Part shown: piece after piece, positions 16,804 through 23,973 of the stretch | Position numbering within the stretch: the first letter of the stretch is position 1 | Layout of the letters: each line of letters opens with the position of its first letter | Origin: Roseomonas marmotae | Lineage (GTDB): Bacteria > Pseudomonadota > Alphaproteobacteria > Acetobacterales > Acetobacteraceae | Direction: 5' to 3' | Assembly (NCBI RefSeq): GCF_017654485.1 | Contig: NZ_CP061091.1 | Span: forward strand, 269,501 to 333,500 | Length of the DNA stretch: 64,000 nucleotides | The notes under the pieces: generated by a model | What the model saw: only the letters and a program-made list of their open reading frames with translations | Database searches by the model: none | Told to the model about the DNA's origin: nothing | Position numbers and translations under genes: made by a program

Positions 16804-16942
16804 GCAGAAAGGCCGGGGGAAGGAATTCCCCCGGACCCCCATCTTCCTTTTTTGGCGCTTCCAGGGTGGCGCCGCCGAAACAGGCGCACCCCGATTCGAA
16901 GAAAAAAGAAGGGGCCCGGGGAATTCATTCCCCGGCCTTGCT
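16804..16942. repeat. Inverted pair of GGAATTC-core repeats (family A, BIME-like)
   Basis: The left copy (minus) has the palindrome 16813-16834 (CCGGGGGAA-GGAA-TTCCCCCGG) and the right copy (plus) has 16916-16935 (CCGGGGAA-TTCA-TTCCCCGG). Purine-rich [14 protein letters not shown] ends face each other across about 40 bases. It has the same arrangement and orientation as 9241-9378. It fills the 165-base gap between the dehydratase stop (16954) and the SDR start (16788), so the two genes may not be on one unbroken transcript. Confidence 0.8.
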
Positions 16943-16953
16943 CCCCGCCTGCC

Positions 16954-18735
16954 TTAGTGGTTGTGCCGGCTCTCGCCGCGCGTCTCCAGGATGTTCAGGT
17001 AGAGCGTCGCCGGCTCCAGGCAGCCGCCGGTGCCGAGCTGTCCGACCATGGAGCGGTAGATCTCCTCCCAGGGCGTCTTGTTCAGCAGCTTGGGCGGCGT
17101 CCAGGCGGCGCGGCGGGCCTCCATCTCCTCCGCCGGGATCAGCACGTCCACCTTGCGGGTCTTGAGGTCGATGCGGATCGGGTCGCCCGACCTCAGCAGC
17201 GCCAGCCCGCCACCCACCGCGGCTTCCGGGGAGACATTGAGGATGGAGGGAGAGGCGGAAGTGCCGCTCTGCCGGCCGTCGCCCATGGTGGGCAGGCTGT
17301 CGATGCCGGCTTTGATCATGGCGCCCGGCGGCTGCATGTTCACCACCTCCGCGCTGCCGGGATAGCCGACCGGGCCGCAGTTGCGGATGACCAGCACGGT
17401 ATGCTCGTCCACGCCCAGCTCGGGGTCCTCGATGCGGTCGTGGTAATCCTCCGGCCCCTCAAAGACGATGACCTTGCCCTCGAAGACATCCTCGGGGTCG
17501 GAGAGGAAGCGTTCACGGAACTTCTTGTCGATGACGCTGACCTTCATCACCGCGCTGTCGAAGAGATTGCCGGAGAGCACGACGAAGCCCGCCTGTTCCT
17601 TCAGCGGCGTGTCATAGGCGCGGATCACCTCGCGGTCCGGCAGCGGCGCCCGCTCCAGGTCCTCGGCCAGGGTCTTGCCGCTGACGGTCCTCACGCCGCC
17701 ATGCAGCTTGCCGGCGTCGTACAGCTCCTTCATCACGGACTGGACGCCGCCGCCGCGATAGAAGGCCTCGCCCAGGAAGCGGCCGGCCGGCTGGCAATCC
17801 ACCAGCAGCGGGATATCGGCGCCGATGGCCTGCCAGTCCTCGGTGGTCAGCTCCACGCCCATGTGGCGGGCGATGGCCACGAGGTGCGGCGGGCAATTGG
17901 AGGAGGCGCCGATGGCGCTGGCCAGGACGATGGTATTCTCGAAGGCCTCACGCGTCATGATGTCGCTGGGGCGCAGGTTCTCCCGCACCATATCCACGAT
18001 CCGCATGCCCGTGGCGTGCGCCATCTGTCCGCGCTCGCGATAGGCGGCGGGGATGCTGGCGCAGCCCGGCAGCGACATGCCCAGCGCCTCCGCCAGCGAG
18101 TTCATCGACAGCGCCGTGCCCATGGTGTTGCAGTGGCCGACGGAGGTGGCGGAAGAGGCCACCATCTGCATGAAGCCGTCGTAGTTGATCTCGCCGGCCG
18201 CGAGCTGCTTGCGCGCTTCCCAGACGATGGTGCCGGAACCGGAGAGCCGCCCCTTCCAGTGCCCGTCCAGCATCGGCCCGCCGGAGAGCACGATGGCCGG
18301 GATGTTCACGGTGGCCGCGCCCATCAGGCAGGCGGGCGTCGTCTTGTCGCAGCCGGTGGTCAGCACCACGCCATCCAGCGGATAGCCGTGCAGGATCTCC
18401 ACCAGCGACAGATAGGCCAGGTTGCGGTCCAGCGCCGCCGTCGGGCGCTTGCCGGTCTCCTGGATCGGATGGATCGGGAATTCGAGGGGAATGCCGCCGG
18501 CGTCGCGGATACCGGCCTTCACGCGCTCGGCCAGGGCCAGGTGGTGGCGGTTGCAGGGCGCGATGTCGCTGCCGGTCTGGGCGATGCCGATGATCGGCTT
18601 GCCCGACTGCAACTCACCCCGCGTCATGCCGAAATTCAGGAAGCGCTCGATATAGAGCGCGGTCATGCCCGGGTCTTCCGGGTCGTCGAACCAACGCTGG
18701 CTACGAAGCCTGAACTGCTTCTTGGTCTGGTCCAT
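16954..18735 (-). CDS. IlvD/Edd-family sugar-acid dehydratase
   Basis: A 593-residue iron-sulfur dehydratase of the IlvD/Edd superfamily, resembling L-arabinonate/pentonate dehydratases more than dihydroxyacid dehydratase. Visible blocks are PIIGIAQTGSDIAPCNRHH, TTGCDKTTPACLMGAA (cluster cysteine), GHCNTMGTALSMNSLAEALGMSLPGCASIPA (another cluster cysteine), GASSNCPPHLVAIARHMG and the C-terminal GDGRQSGTSASPSILN. The motifs are complete. It would convert an aldonate to a 2-keto-3-deoxy acid, feeding the SDR and FAH enzymes encoded downstream on the same strand. Substrate choice (pentonate, fuconate or rhamnonate) cannot be read from sequence. Confidence 0.88.
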   Translation of the reverse strand: MDQTKKQFRLRSQRWFDDPEDPGMTALYIERFLNFGMTRGELQSGKPIIGIAQTGSDIAPCNRHHLALAERVKAGIRDAGGIPLEFPIHPIQETGKRPTAALDRNLAYLSLVEILHGYPLDGVVLTTGCDKTTPACLMGAATVNIPAIVLSGGPMLDGHWKGRLSGSGTIVWEARKQLAAGEINYDGFMQMVASSATSVGHCNTMGTALSMNSLAEALGMSLPGCASIPAAYRERGQMAHATGMRIVDMVRENLRPSDIMTREAFENTIVLASAIGASSNCPPHLVAIARHMGVELTTEDWQAIGADIPLLVDCQPAGRFLGEAFYRGGGVQSVMKELYDAGKLHGGVRTVSGKTLAEDLERAPLPDREVIRAYDTPLKEQAGFVVLSGNLFDSAVMKVSVIDKKFRERFLSDPEDVFEGKVIVFEGPEDYHDRIEDPELGVDEHTVLVIRNCGPVGYPGSAEVVNMQPPGAMIKAGIDSLPTMGDGRQSGTSASPSILNVSPEAAVGGGLALLRSGDPIRIDLKTRKVDVLIPAEEMEARRAAWTPPKLLNKTPWEEIYRSMVGQLGTGGCLEPATLYLNILETRGESRHNH

Positions 18736-18822
18736 CGGCCATTCGTCCTCTTCTCTCCCTGCATCAGCCTCCGCCTGGGGTCGGTGGCTGTCAATCCGGG
18801 AGGAAGAGGAGAAGGCGGAGGT

Positions 18823-19092
18823 TCAGCGTGCCTTGCCGTGCTTCGCCGCCCCGGGCCGGGGCTCAGGCTTGGGCAGCGGCGTGCGCGTCAGCGCCGCGAT
18901 AGGCTGGCGCGGCTGCCCGGAAGCCTTGGCGATTTCCTCGTCCTGGCTCTCGATCAGCTTGCGCGCCGGCTCATCGCCATCCAGCCCGCCCAGCAGCTCC
19001 GCCGGCACCTTGCGATTCGAGCGGCGGGAGCCATCGGCGTAGAGGACATCGAACAGCACCCAGGTGCCGGTATTCCGCTGCTTGGCAGCCAT
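18823..19092 (-). CDS. Small conserved-looking hypothetical protein
   Basis: An 89-residue protein of unknown function. It begins MAAKQRNTGTWVLFDVLYADGS, has a folded-looking first half (GSRRSNRKVPAELLGGLDGDEPARKLIESQDEEIAKASG) and a basic, proline-rich end (PLPKPEPRPGAAKHGKAR). There are no cysteines, membrane segments or signal peptide. Its codon third positions are GC-rich as in neighbouring genes, supporting real coding. Upstream lie another small charged protein gene and cspA on the same strand, while the IlvD-type gene follows 87 bases later. I do not recognise the family. Confidence 0.6.
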   Translation of the reverse strand: MAAKQRNTGTWVLFDVLYADGSRRSNRKVPAELLGGLDGDEPARKLIESQDEEIAKASGQPRQPIAALTRTPLPKPEPRPGAAKHGKAR

Positions 19093-19124
19093 AGTGAACT
19101 CCTGCCGCCAGGACAGCGGCGGCC

Positions 19125-19292
19125 TTATGCCTGGTCTTCGGACTCAGGCGGGGGCAGCGGCTGGTCGGTCGTCGCGGTGGTATCGCGCTCGGCCTTGCGC
19201 TGCTCGCGCTCGCGCTGCTTCTCGGCGGCCTTGGCCTGCTTGGCGCGGTCGCGATCAGCACGCTGCTGATTGTAGTTCGGGGTACGTGCCAT
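19125..19292 (-). CDS. Small highly charged protein, 55 residues
   Basis: A short frame encoding MARTPNYNQQRADRDRAKQ at the start, then an alternating Lys/Glu/Arg/Ala helix (AKAAEKQREREQRKAERD) and a TTDQPLPPPESEDQA end. The middle looks like a single charged alpha-helix or coiled coil. The ATG follows a short gap, and the codons are GC-rich at the third position. It is 32 bases from the start of the next small gene (18823-19092) and downstream of cspA, so the three may form one unit. It is easily missed because of its size. The function is unknown. Confidence 0.6.
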   Translation of the reverse strand: MARTPNYNQQRADRDRAKQAKAAEKQREREQRKAERDTTATTDQPLPPPESEDQA

Positions 19293-19444
19293 GGGTGGAT
19301 GCTCCCGTCTCGGTGGCAGGGGCGGGCGGTCCGCAGCCAGAGGGCATTGTCACAGCGCGCCGCTCTGGCGCGCGGATGCACCGCCAAGGAAGGCTGTGCA
19401 GCCGGCCGGGACGGACCCTGGGCAGGAAGCGCCCGGCCGGAAGA

Positions 19445-19470
19445 GGGTCACGCGCAGCAGCGCATGACCC
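19445..19470 (-). terminator. Hairpin downstream of cspA
   Basis: GGGTCA (19445-19450) pairs with TGACCC (19465-19470), with further GCGC pairing inside. It begins 10 bases after the cspA stop on the minus strand. No T-run follows, so termination is likely but not certain. Confidence 0.5.
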
Positions 19471-19479
19471 GTCTATCGC

Positions 19480-19686
19480 TCAGGTGCGGCGGAGGTTACC
19501 GGCGGAAACCTTGCCGTCGCGGCCACGCTGCAGCTCGAACTCGACGCGCTCGCCTTCGTTCAGGCCCTGCAGGCCGGCGCGCTGGACGTCGGAGATGTGC
19601 ACGAACACATCCTTCGAGCCGTCCTCCGGCTGAATGAAGCCAAAACCCTTGGTCGTGTTGAACCACTTGACGGTACCGATGGTCAT
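19480..19686 (-). CDS. cspA: Cold-shock protein (CspA family)
   Basis: A 68-residue single-stranded nucleic-acid binding protein with one cold-shock domain. RNP1 is KGFGFIQPE and RNP2 is [15 protein letters not shown] at the N-terminus and [10 protein letters not shown] complete the fold. The start is the ATG at 19686; an upstream in-frame ATG at 19731 would add a non-conserved extension. A stretch of about 180 bases upstream to the next gene is free of genes and could hold the long 5' leader typical of cold-shock mRNAs. It contains repeated GCACGA words but no structure I can define. Confidence 0.95.
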   Translation of the reverse strand: MTIGTVKWFNTTKGFGFIQPEDGSKDVFVHISDVQRAGLQGLNEGERVEFELQRGRDGKVSAGNLRRT

Positions 19687-19869
19687 CGGGGTGCTCCGTG
19701 AGAAAAAGTATTGCCGACGCACGACATGCACGACGGATCAACTTGATGGACGGGCACCAGGCACGATGCACGAACGGCCAGGCACGAGGCGCAAAGCCAA
19801 ACCAGTCGACGACACCTATCTAAGTGTATCGCCGGCCGACCGCAACAGAGTTGGCAAAAGAGTGACCGT

Positions 19870-20964
19870 TTAGCCCGTCAAACCCTCTTCGAGAAAGACC
19901 TGCACCGCCTGGAAAAGCGCACCACGGTTCCGCTCCAGCATGATCCCATGCGTCCCCTCCCCCAGCAGCACCATCCGCTTGGAGGGGACGGCCGTCAGGG
20001 CCTGGAACAGGGCCAGGGCCTGGGCGGCCGGCGCCTCGTGGTCCCATTCCGCCAGGGTGATCAGGGTCGGCACCGTGACCCTGGCGGCGTCGAAAGGCGG
20101 CTGGCCGGATTGCCGCTCTGCCGCCGCGCCATTCGGCACCCGCAGCACGGAAGGCACCTGCCGCGCCCCTTCCGGGTCGGCGGCGAAGGTGGTGTCGGCC
20201 CAGTGCTCGTACCAGCCGGCGGGGAAGAGGGCGCCGCGCCGGTTGTCCGGCACCCCTTCCACCCAGCGGGCGCGTACCTCGGCCCGGGTCAGGCTGCGGT
20301 AGGAGGGCAGGCCCGGCGCCGTCCGGGCCGCGCCATTGGCCTGGGACGCATTGGCCTGGGAAGCACTGGCCTGAGCGGGCCTGGCCTCCGCCGGCCATTC
20401 CGGCGCATAGAGCACCAGGCGGTCCACCAGCGCGGCATTTTCGGTGGCGAAGCGCCCCATCAGCCCGGCGCCCCAGCCCCAGCCCAGATGCACCAGCTTC
20501 GGCACGCCCAGCTTCTCGCGGATGAAGGCGGCGGCGGCGGCGATATCGGCCAGGGCATCCCGGCTGGGGGTCAGCGGCTGGCCGCCCGGCGGCTGGCCCA
20601 TCGCCGCCTCCCGAGTCGAGCGGCCGTAATTCCGCAGGTCCAGGCACCAGACATCGAAGCCGCGCCCGGCCATGTAATCCATCCAGGAGACGCCGCCCGC
20701 CGACAGGTCGAAGCTGGTGCTGGCGGGGAAGGTGCCGTCATGGACACAGAGCACCACCCGGTCCGCCCGCGCCGTCGTCGCCCCCTCCGGCCGCTTGTTC
20801 CGCAGATAGAGCTGGATGCCCGGGCCGGAGGGCACCAGGAATTCCTCCAGCACCACCCCCGCCGGCTGGGCGGAGACGGGACCCGCCGCGGGCAGCAGCA
20901 AGGGGGAAGCGACCAACGGGGCAGCGAGCAGCATGCGGCGGCGCATGGGGTTCTCCGGAGACAT
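19870..20964 (-). CDS. Secreted alpha/beta-hydrolase-like protein lacking the nucleophile serine
   Basis: A 364-residue alpha/beta-fold protein with an N-terminal RRRMLLAAPLVASPLLL signal that looks like Tat export. The expected nucleophile elbow reads GWGWG at residues 161-165, so the serine position (163) is glycine. The oxyanion turn reads HDG at 75-77 where HGG is common. The acid Asp (AEWDHEAP) and the His (GEGTHGIM) are kept. An insertion around 199-210 repeats ASQAN twice (DNA 20333-20373). The rest of the fold is normal: SWMDYMAGRGFDVWCLDLRNYGRS and RLVLYAPEW. It is probably a binding protein or a pseudo-enzyme, unless another residue serves as nucleophile. Confidence 0.75.
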   Translation of the reverse strand: MSPENPMRRRMLLAAPLVASPLLLPAAGPVSAQPAGVVLEEFLVPSGPGIQLYLRNKRPEGATTARADRVVLCVHDGTFPASTSFDLSAGGVSWMDYMAGRGFDVWCLDLRNYGRSTREAAMGQPPGGQPLTPSRDALADIAAAAAFIREKLGVPKLVHLGWGWGAGLMGRFATENAALVDRLVLYAPEWPAEARPAQASASQANASQANGAARTAPGLPSYRSLTRAEVRARWVEGVPDNRRGALFPAGWYEHWADTTFAADPEGARQVPSVLRVPNGAAAERQSGQPPFDAARVTVPTLITLAEWDHEAPAAQALALFQALTAVPSKRMVLLGEGTHGIMLERNRGALFQAVQVFLEEGLTG

Positions 20965-21091
20965 CGCGAGCGGTGGCAGCCCGCCCGGAGGCCAGCATAG
21001 GCCAGAACGGGACAGGCCGAAATCGGCCGGTGGAGCCTGAAAGCCGGCCGACCCGAGGCCGGCGCCGCGGGCGCCCCGGCCCGACGGTGCT

Positions 21092-22075
21092 TCAGCCCCA
21101 GGGGCCGCGTGGCGGCCGCGCCGCCGGCCGCGCCGCGCCGCGCGACCAGGGCCCGCCCCGGCCGGTGCCCGGCACGGAGCCGCGCATCGGCGCCGCGCTG
21201 GCCGGGCCGCTCCAGCCACCGCGCGGGCCGCCCATCCGCTGCGCCATCTCCATCAGCGCCGCCACGCGGTTCTCGGTGCGGGGATGGGTGGAGAACAGCC
21301 CGTCCATCCGCGCGCCGGAGAGCGGGTTGATGATGAACATATGCGCCGTCGCCGGATTGGACTCGGCCTCCGGGTTCGGCAGGACCCGCCCCTGCTCCAG
21401 CCGCATCAGCGCATTGGCGAGGCCCGCGGGGTTGCCGGTGATCTCGGCAGCGCCCTTGTCGGCCTCGTATTCCCGCGCCCGGCTGATGGCCATCTGCACG
21501 ATGGCCGCCGCCAGCGGCGCCAGCAGCATGATCAGCAGCCCCACCAGCGGGCCCGGCCCCCGCTCCCGGTCCCGCGCCCCGCCGAACAGCCAGCCGAACT
21601 GCGCCAGCATACCTATGGCGCCCGCCAGGCAGGCGGTGACGGTCATGATCAGCGTGTCGCGGTTGCGGATATGCGTCAGCTCATGGGCGATGACGCCCGC
21701 CACCTCATCCTCCGGCATCAGCTCCAGCAGGCCGGTATTCACCGCCACCGCAGCGTTCTGCGGGTTGCGGCCGGTGGCGAAGGCATTCGGCTGGCGTTCC
21801 TGGATCAGATAGAGCGCCGGCATCGGCAGCCCCGCCCGCGCGGCCAGGGCCTCCGTCATCCGCCAGAGCGCCGGCGCGTCCTGCGGCCCGATCGGATGCG
21901 CGTTGTACATCCGCAGCACCATCTTGTCGCTGCCCCACCAGGCGAAGAGATTGGTCGCGCAGGCCACGGCCAGCGCCACCATCATGCCGCTCCGCCCGCC
22001 CAGCATCCCGCCGACCGCCACGAAAAGCGCCGTCATCGCCGCCAGCAGGATGGTTGTTCGCAGATATCCGCCCAT
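21092..22075 (-). CDS. htpX: Membrane zinc metalloprotease HtpX
   Basis: A 327-residue integral inner-membrane protease of family M48 that degrades misfolded membrane proteins. Two hydrophobic segments lie at about 8-25 and 28-46. The zinc site is HELTH (131-135), with a downstream Glu in [11 protein letters not shown]. Two more membrane segments ([17 protein letters not shown] and [17 protein letters not shown]) follow the active site. The [17 protein letters not shown] block ends the conserved part. A Gly/Pro/Arg-rich tail of about 45 residues is extra. The start at 22075 gives normal length. It is transcribed away from a DUF1674 gene, with 33 bases between the starts. Confidence 0.92.
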   Translation of the reverse strand: MGGYLRTTILLAAMTALFVAVGGMLGGRSGMMVALAVACATNLFAWWGSDKMVLRMYNAHPIGPQDAPALWRMTEALAARAGLPMPALYLIQERQPNAFATGRNPQNAAVAVNTGLLELMPEDEVAGVIAHELTHIRNRDTLIMTVTACLAGAIGMLAQFGWLFGGARDRERGPGPLVGLLIMLLAPLAAAIVQMAISRAREYEADKGAAEITGNPAGLANALMRLEQGRVLPNPEAESNPATAHMFIINPLSGARMDGLFSTHPRTENRVAALMEMAQRMGGPRGGWSGPASAAPMRGSVPGTGRGGPWSRGAARPAARPPRGPWG

Positions 22076-22108
22076 GACCCCTTTTCCGTTCCGGCCTTCG
22101 CACCCCAG

Positions 22109-22303
22109 ATGTTGCGCATGACGAAGCCTGAACAAGAGGCCGCCACGCCGGCCAGCCCGAACCCCGCCGAGACGGCGACCCAGCCTGAGGCGCCGAAACC
22201 CGCGAAGCCCGCCCCGATGCCGCCGGAGATCGGCGGCCCGGCGGGGCCGGAACCGACCCGCTTCGGGGACTGGGAACGTAAGGGACGCGTCAGCGATTTC
22301 TGA
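22109..22303 (+). CDS. DUF1674 protein (SdhAF4-like succinate dehydrogenase assembly factor)
   Basis: A 64-residue protein with a low-complexity Pro/Ala/Glu first half and the conserved C-terminal signature PPEIGG...[19 protein letters not shown]. This is the DUF1674 motif shared with mitochondrial SDHAF4, which helps mature flavinylated SdhA. The start is ATG at 22109, or 22118 for a version three residues shorter. It is divergent from htpX. The sdh genes are not in the window, so the role is taken from the family only. Confidence 0.8.
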   Translation: MLRMTKPEQEAATPASPNPAETATQPEAPKPAKPAPMPPEIGGPAGPEPTRFGDWERKGRVSDF

Positions 22304-22488
22304 GGAGGCGCGGGCGACTTCGGAGGGAGTGCTGAGGGCGCGGCCGGGGCGGAGCGCCATCCGCCGGACGCCCGTGGCACCGGCATCTCGCCGGAAGGCC
22401 AGGGCGCCGGAGCAGGATGCCCCGGCCTTCCGTCCCCACCTGAAACCCGTGGATATGCCGGGTTCAGCATCTTTGCTCCATTGAGCGG

Positions 22489-22546
22489 AGCGGGGTCGGA
22501 AGCGGGGTCCGGGAGGGGCCGGTGCCCCTGGCCGGGGCAGTCACCC
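22489..22546. repeat. Degenerate composite GC repeat (family B)
   Basis: This contains GCGGGGTC, GCGGGGTCCGGGAGGGGCC, GGTGCCCC and GGCCGGGGCAGTCACCCC, in the style of the 6114-6178 element but with imperfect arms. It lies in the 296-base gap between the DUF1674 gene and the PEP-CTERM gene. The remainder of that gap shows no gene. Confidence 0.45.
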
Positions 22547-22563
22547 CATCAAAGCACGATGAC

Positions 22564-22590
22564 GGCCGGATGCCTCAACGGCATCCGGCC
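22564..22590 (-). terminator. Terminator hairpin of the PEP-CTERM gene
   Basis: A perfect 11-base stem, GGCCGGATGCC-TCAAC-GGCATCCGGCC, lies nine bases after the stop codon at 22600. There is no long T-run, but stem strength and position support termination. Confidence 0.7.
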
Positions 22591-22599
22591 AAGTCTGCG

Positions 22600-23265
22600 T
22601 CAGGCCGCGCGGCTACGGGCGCGGTGCACGGCGCCCAGGCCCAGCAGGCCCATCGCGAAGAGCGCCATGGAGGCGGGCTCCGGGACCGGGGTGGCGGTCA
22701 GGGTCACGCTGGCGGCGTTGGTGATGGTGCCGGTGGAGCTGAAGTACAGGTCGGAGAGGTTGAGCACGAACTCGCCGCCCTCGCCGAAGTTGACGGTCAC
22801 CGGGTTGAAGTCGATGAAGAAGTCGGTGATCCGCAGGGGCGGCTCGAACAGATCGTTCACGGGGCCGGCGATGGCGCCGGTGATCGCGACGCTCTGGACG
22901 GTCGAGGCCAGCGGGCTGGTGAAGGTCAGGTTGGCCGTCACGCCGAGGTTGTCCAGCTCGCTGCCGCCGACGCCGCAGCCGGAGAGGACGTCGGCAATCG
23001 TGTTCCCGCTGTTGATGCAGGTCTCGTTCAGGGTGGCGCTGCCGAACAGGAACGAAGCGGTCTGGCCCTGGTTGAGCGAGAAGCTTTGCGCCGTCACCAG
23101 GCTGCTGAAGGTCACGTCGAGCTGGCTGTTGCCCGTGCCAAAACCGGAGCCCACCGACCAGGAGCCACCGGTGACGGTGAAGTTTACGGGGGCGGCCATG
23201 GCGGTCGCCATGCTCGCGACTGTTACGGCGGCGGCGGCGGCGAGGCCCAGAATCTTGGAACGCAT
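22600..23265 (-). CDS. PEP-CTERM sorting-domain protein
   Basis: A 221-residue exported protein. An N-terminal signal (MRSKILGLAAAAAVTVASMATAMAA) is followed by a beta-rich domain with many Gly/Ser/Thr/Asn and two cysteines (ETCINSGNT and SGCGVGG). The C-terminus is a complete PEP-CTERM signal: VPEPAS, a hydrophobic segment (MALFAMGLLGLGAV) and a basic end (HRARSRAA). Such proteins are processed by an exosortase and usually linked to exopolysaccharide or the cell surface. The start at 23265 has a GAGGGA ribosome site 7 bases upstream. No exosortase or polysaccharide genes lie next to it. A strong hairpin follows the stop. Confidence 0.88.
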   Translation of the reverse strand: MRSKILGLAAAAAVTVASMATAMAAPVNFTVTGGSWSVGSGFGTGNSQLDVTFSSLVTAQSFSLNQGQTASFLFGSATLNETCINSGNTIADVLSGCGVGGSELDNLGVTANLTFTSPLASTVQSVAITGAIAGPVNDLFEPPLRITDFFIDFNPVTVNFGEGGEFVLNLSDLYFSSTGTITNAASVTLTATPVPEPASMALFAMGLLGLGAVHRARSRAA

Positions 23266-23379
23266 GGGAAGTCCCTCTGACAATGTTTATCTCGCGGGCG
23301 GAAACCCTTCCGAGACCGAACCATTACGGTCCTGCGCTCAGCTAGAGCAAACAATGTGCCAGATGTTTTTTCTGTTTTA

Positions 23380-23399
23380 ATTCAGTGTATTAACTGAAT
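23380..23399. promoter_or_regulatory. Inverted repeat in the AT-rich region upstream of the PEP-CTERM gene
   Basis: ATTCAGT-GTATTA-ACTGAAT is a perfect 7-base inverted repeat with a 6-base spacer, in the 267-base gap 23266-23532. This gap is much more AT-rich than its surroundings and separates two genes transcribed in the same (minus) direction, tadA and the PEP-CTERM gene. It probably holds the PEP-CTERM promoter, and this repeat could be an operator or a weak tadA terminator. Confidence 0.4.
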
Positions 23400-23532
23400 C
23401 GCGGCCGGAGAAAGATCCACAACCGTAAAGTCCAGGCTTACAACTGTTACGAGTATATATCGTTTCTCACGAAGGCCGGCCGACGGCGGCGGCGTGGAGA
23501 GGCCCGCCCTGAGCGGAACCGCGCGGCTACGC

Positions 23533-23973
23533 CTAGCGCAGCCGCAAAAAGAAATCCCGCAGCAGCCCGGCGCATTCGCCTTCCCGCACCCCGCCGATGA
23601 CTTCCGGCGCATGGTGGCAGGAGGAGGCCTGGAAGATGCGCGCGCCATGCTCCACCCCGCCCCCCTTGGGGTCGTAGGCCCCGAAGACCACGCGCCGCAC
23701 CCGGAAGAAGCTGGCGGCCTGGGCACACATCGGGCAGGGCTCCAGCGTCACGGTCAGGGTGCAGTCGGGCAGGCGCGGGCTGCCGCGGGCGGCGGCGGCG
23801 GCGCGCAGGGCCAGGATCTCGGCATGAGCGCTGGGGTCGTGGCATTCCTCCACGCGGTTGCCGGCACGGCCCAGCACGGTGCCGGCGGCATCCGTCACCA
23901 CCGCCCCCACGGGCACCTCCCCCCGCGCGGCGGCGGCGCGGGCTTCCTCCAGCGCGATCTCGATAGGCGTCAC
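23533..23973 (-). CDS. tadA: tRNA-specific adenosine deaminase
   Basis: A 146-residue deaminase that changes adenosine-34 of tRNA-Arg(ACG) to inosine. The zinc site is HAE (His50, Glu52) and PCPMC (Cys80, Cys83). VPVGAVV and the C-terminal ECAGLLRDFF are also typical. It overlaps the upstream SDR gene by four bases (23970-23973) and so is probably co-transcribed with it. Guanine-deaminase-like members of the family are longer and lack this C-terminus. Confidence 0.9.
   Translation of the reverse strand: MTPIEIALEEARAAAARGEVPVGAVVTDAAGTVLGRAGNRVEECHDPSAHAEILALRAAAAARGSPRLPDCTLTVTLEPCPMCAQAASFFRVRRVVFGAYDPKGGGVEHGARIFQASSCHHAPEVIGGVREGECAGLLRDFFLRLR

Noticed and set aside
16789..16842. N-terminal extension of the SDR gene
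   Set aside because: The extra 18 codons translate a palindromic repeat (GNSFPRPF-type peptide); homologous SDRs start at 16788.
16024..19269. A 1081-codon open frame on the plus strand
   Set aside because: It runs antisense to the FAH, SDR and IlvD-type genes, which have complete family motifs. Long antisense frames are common at this GC content.
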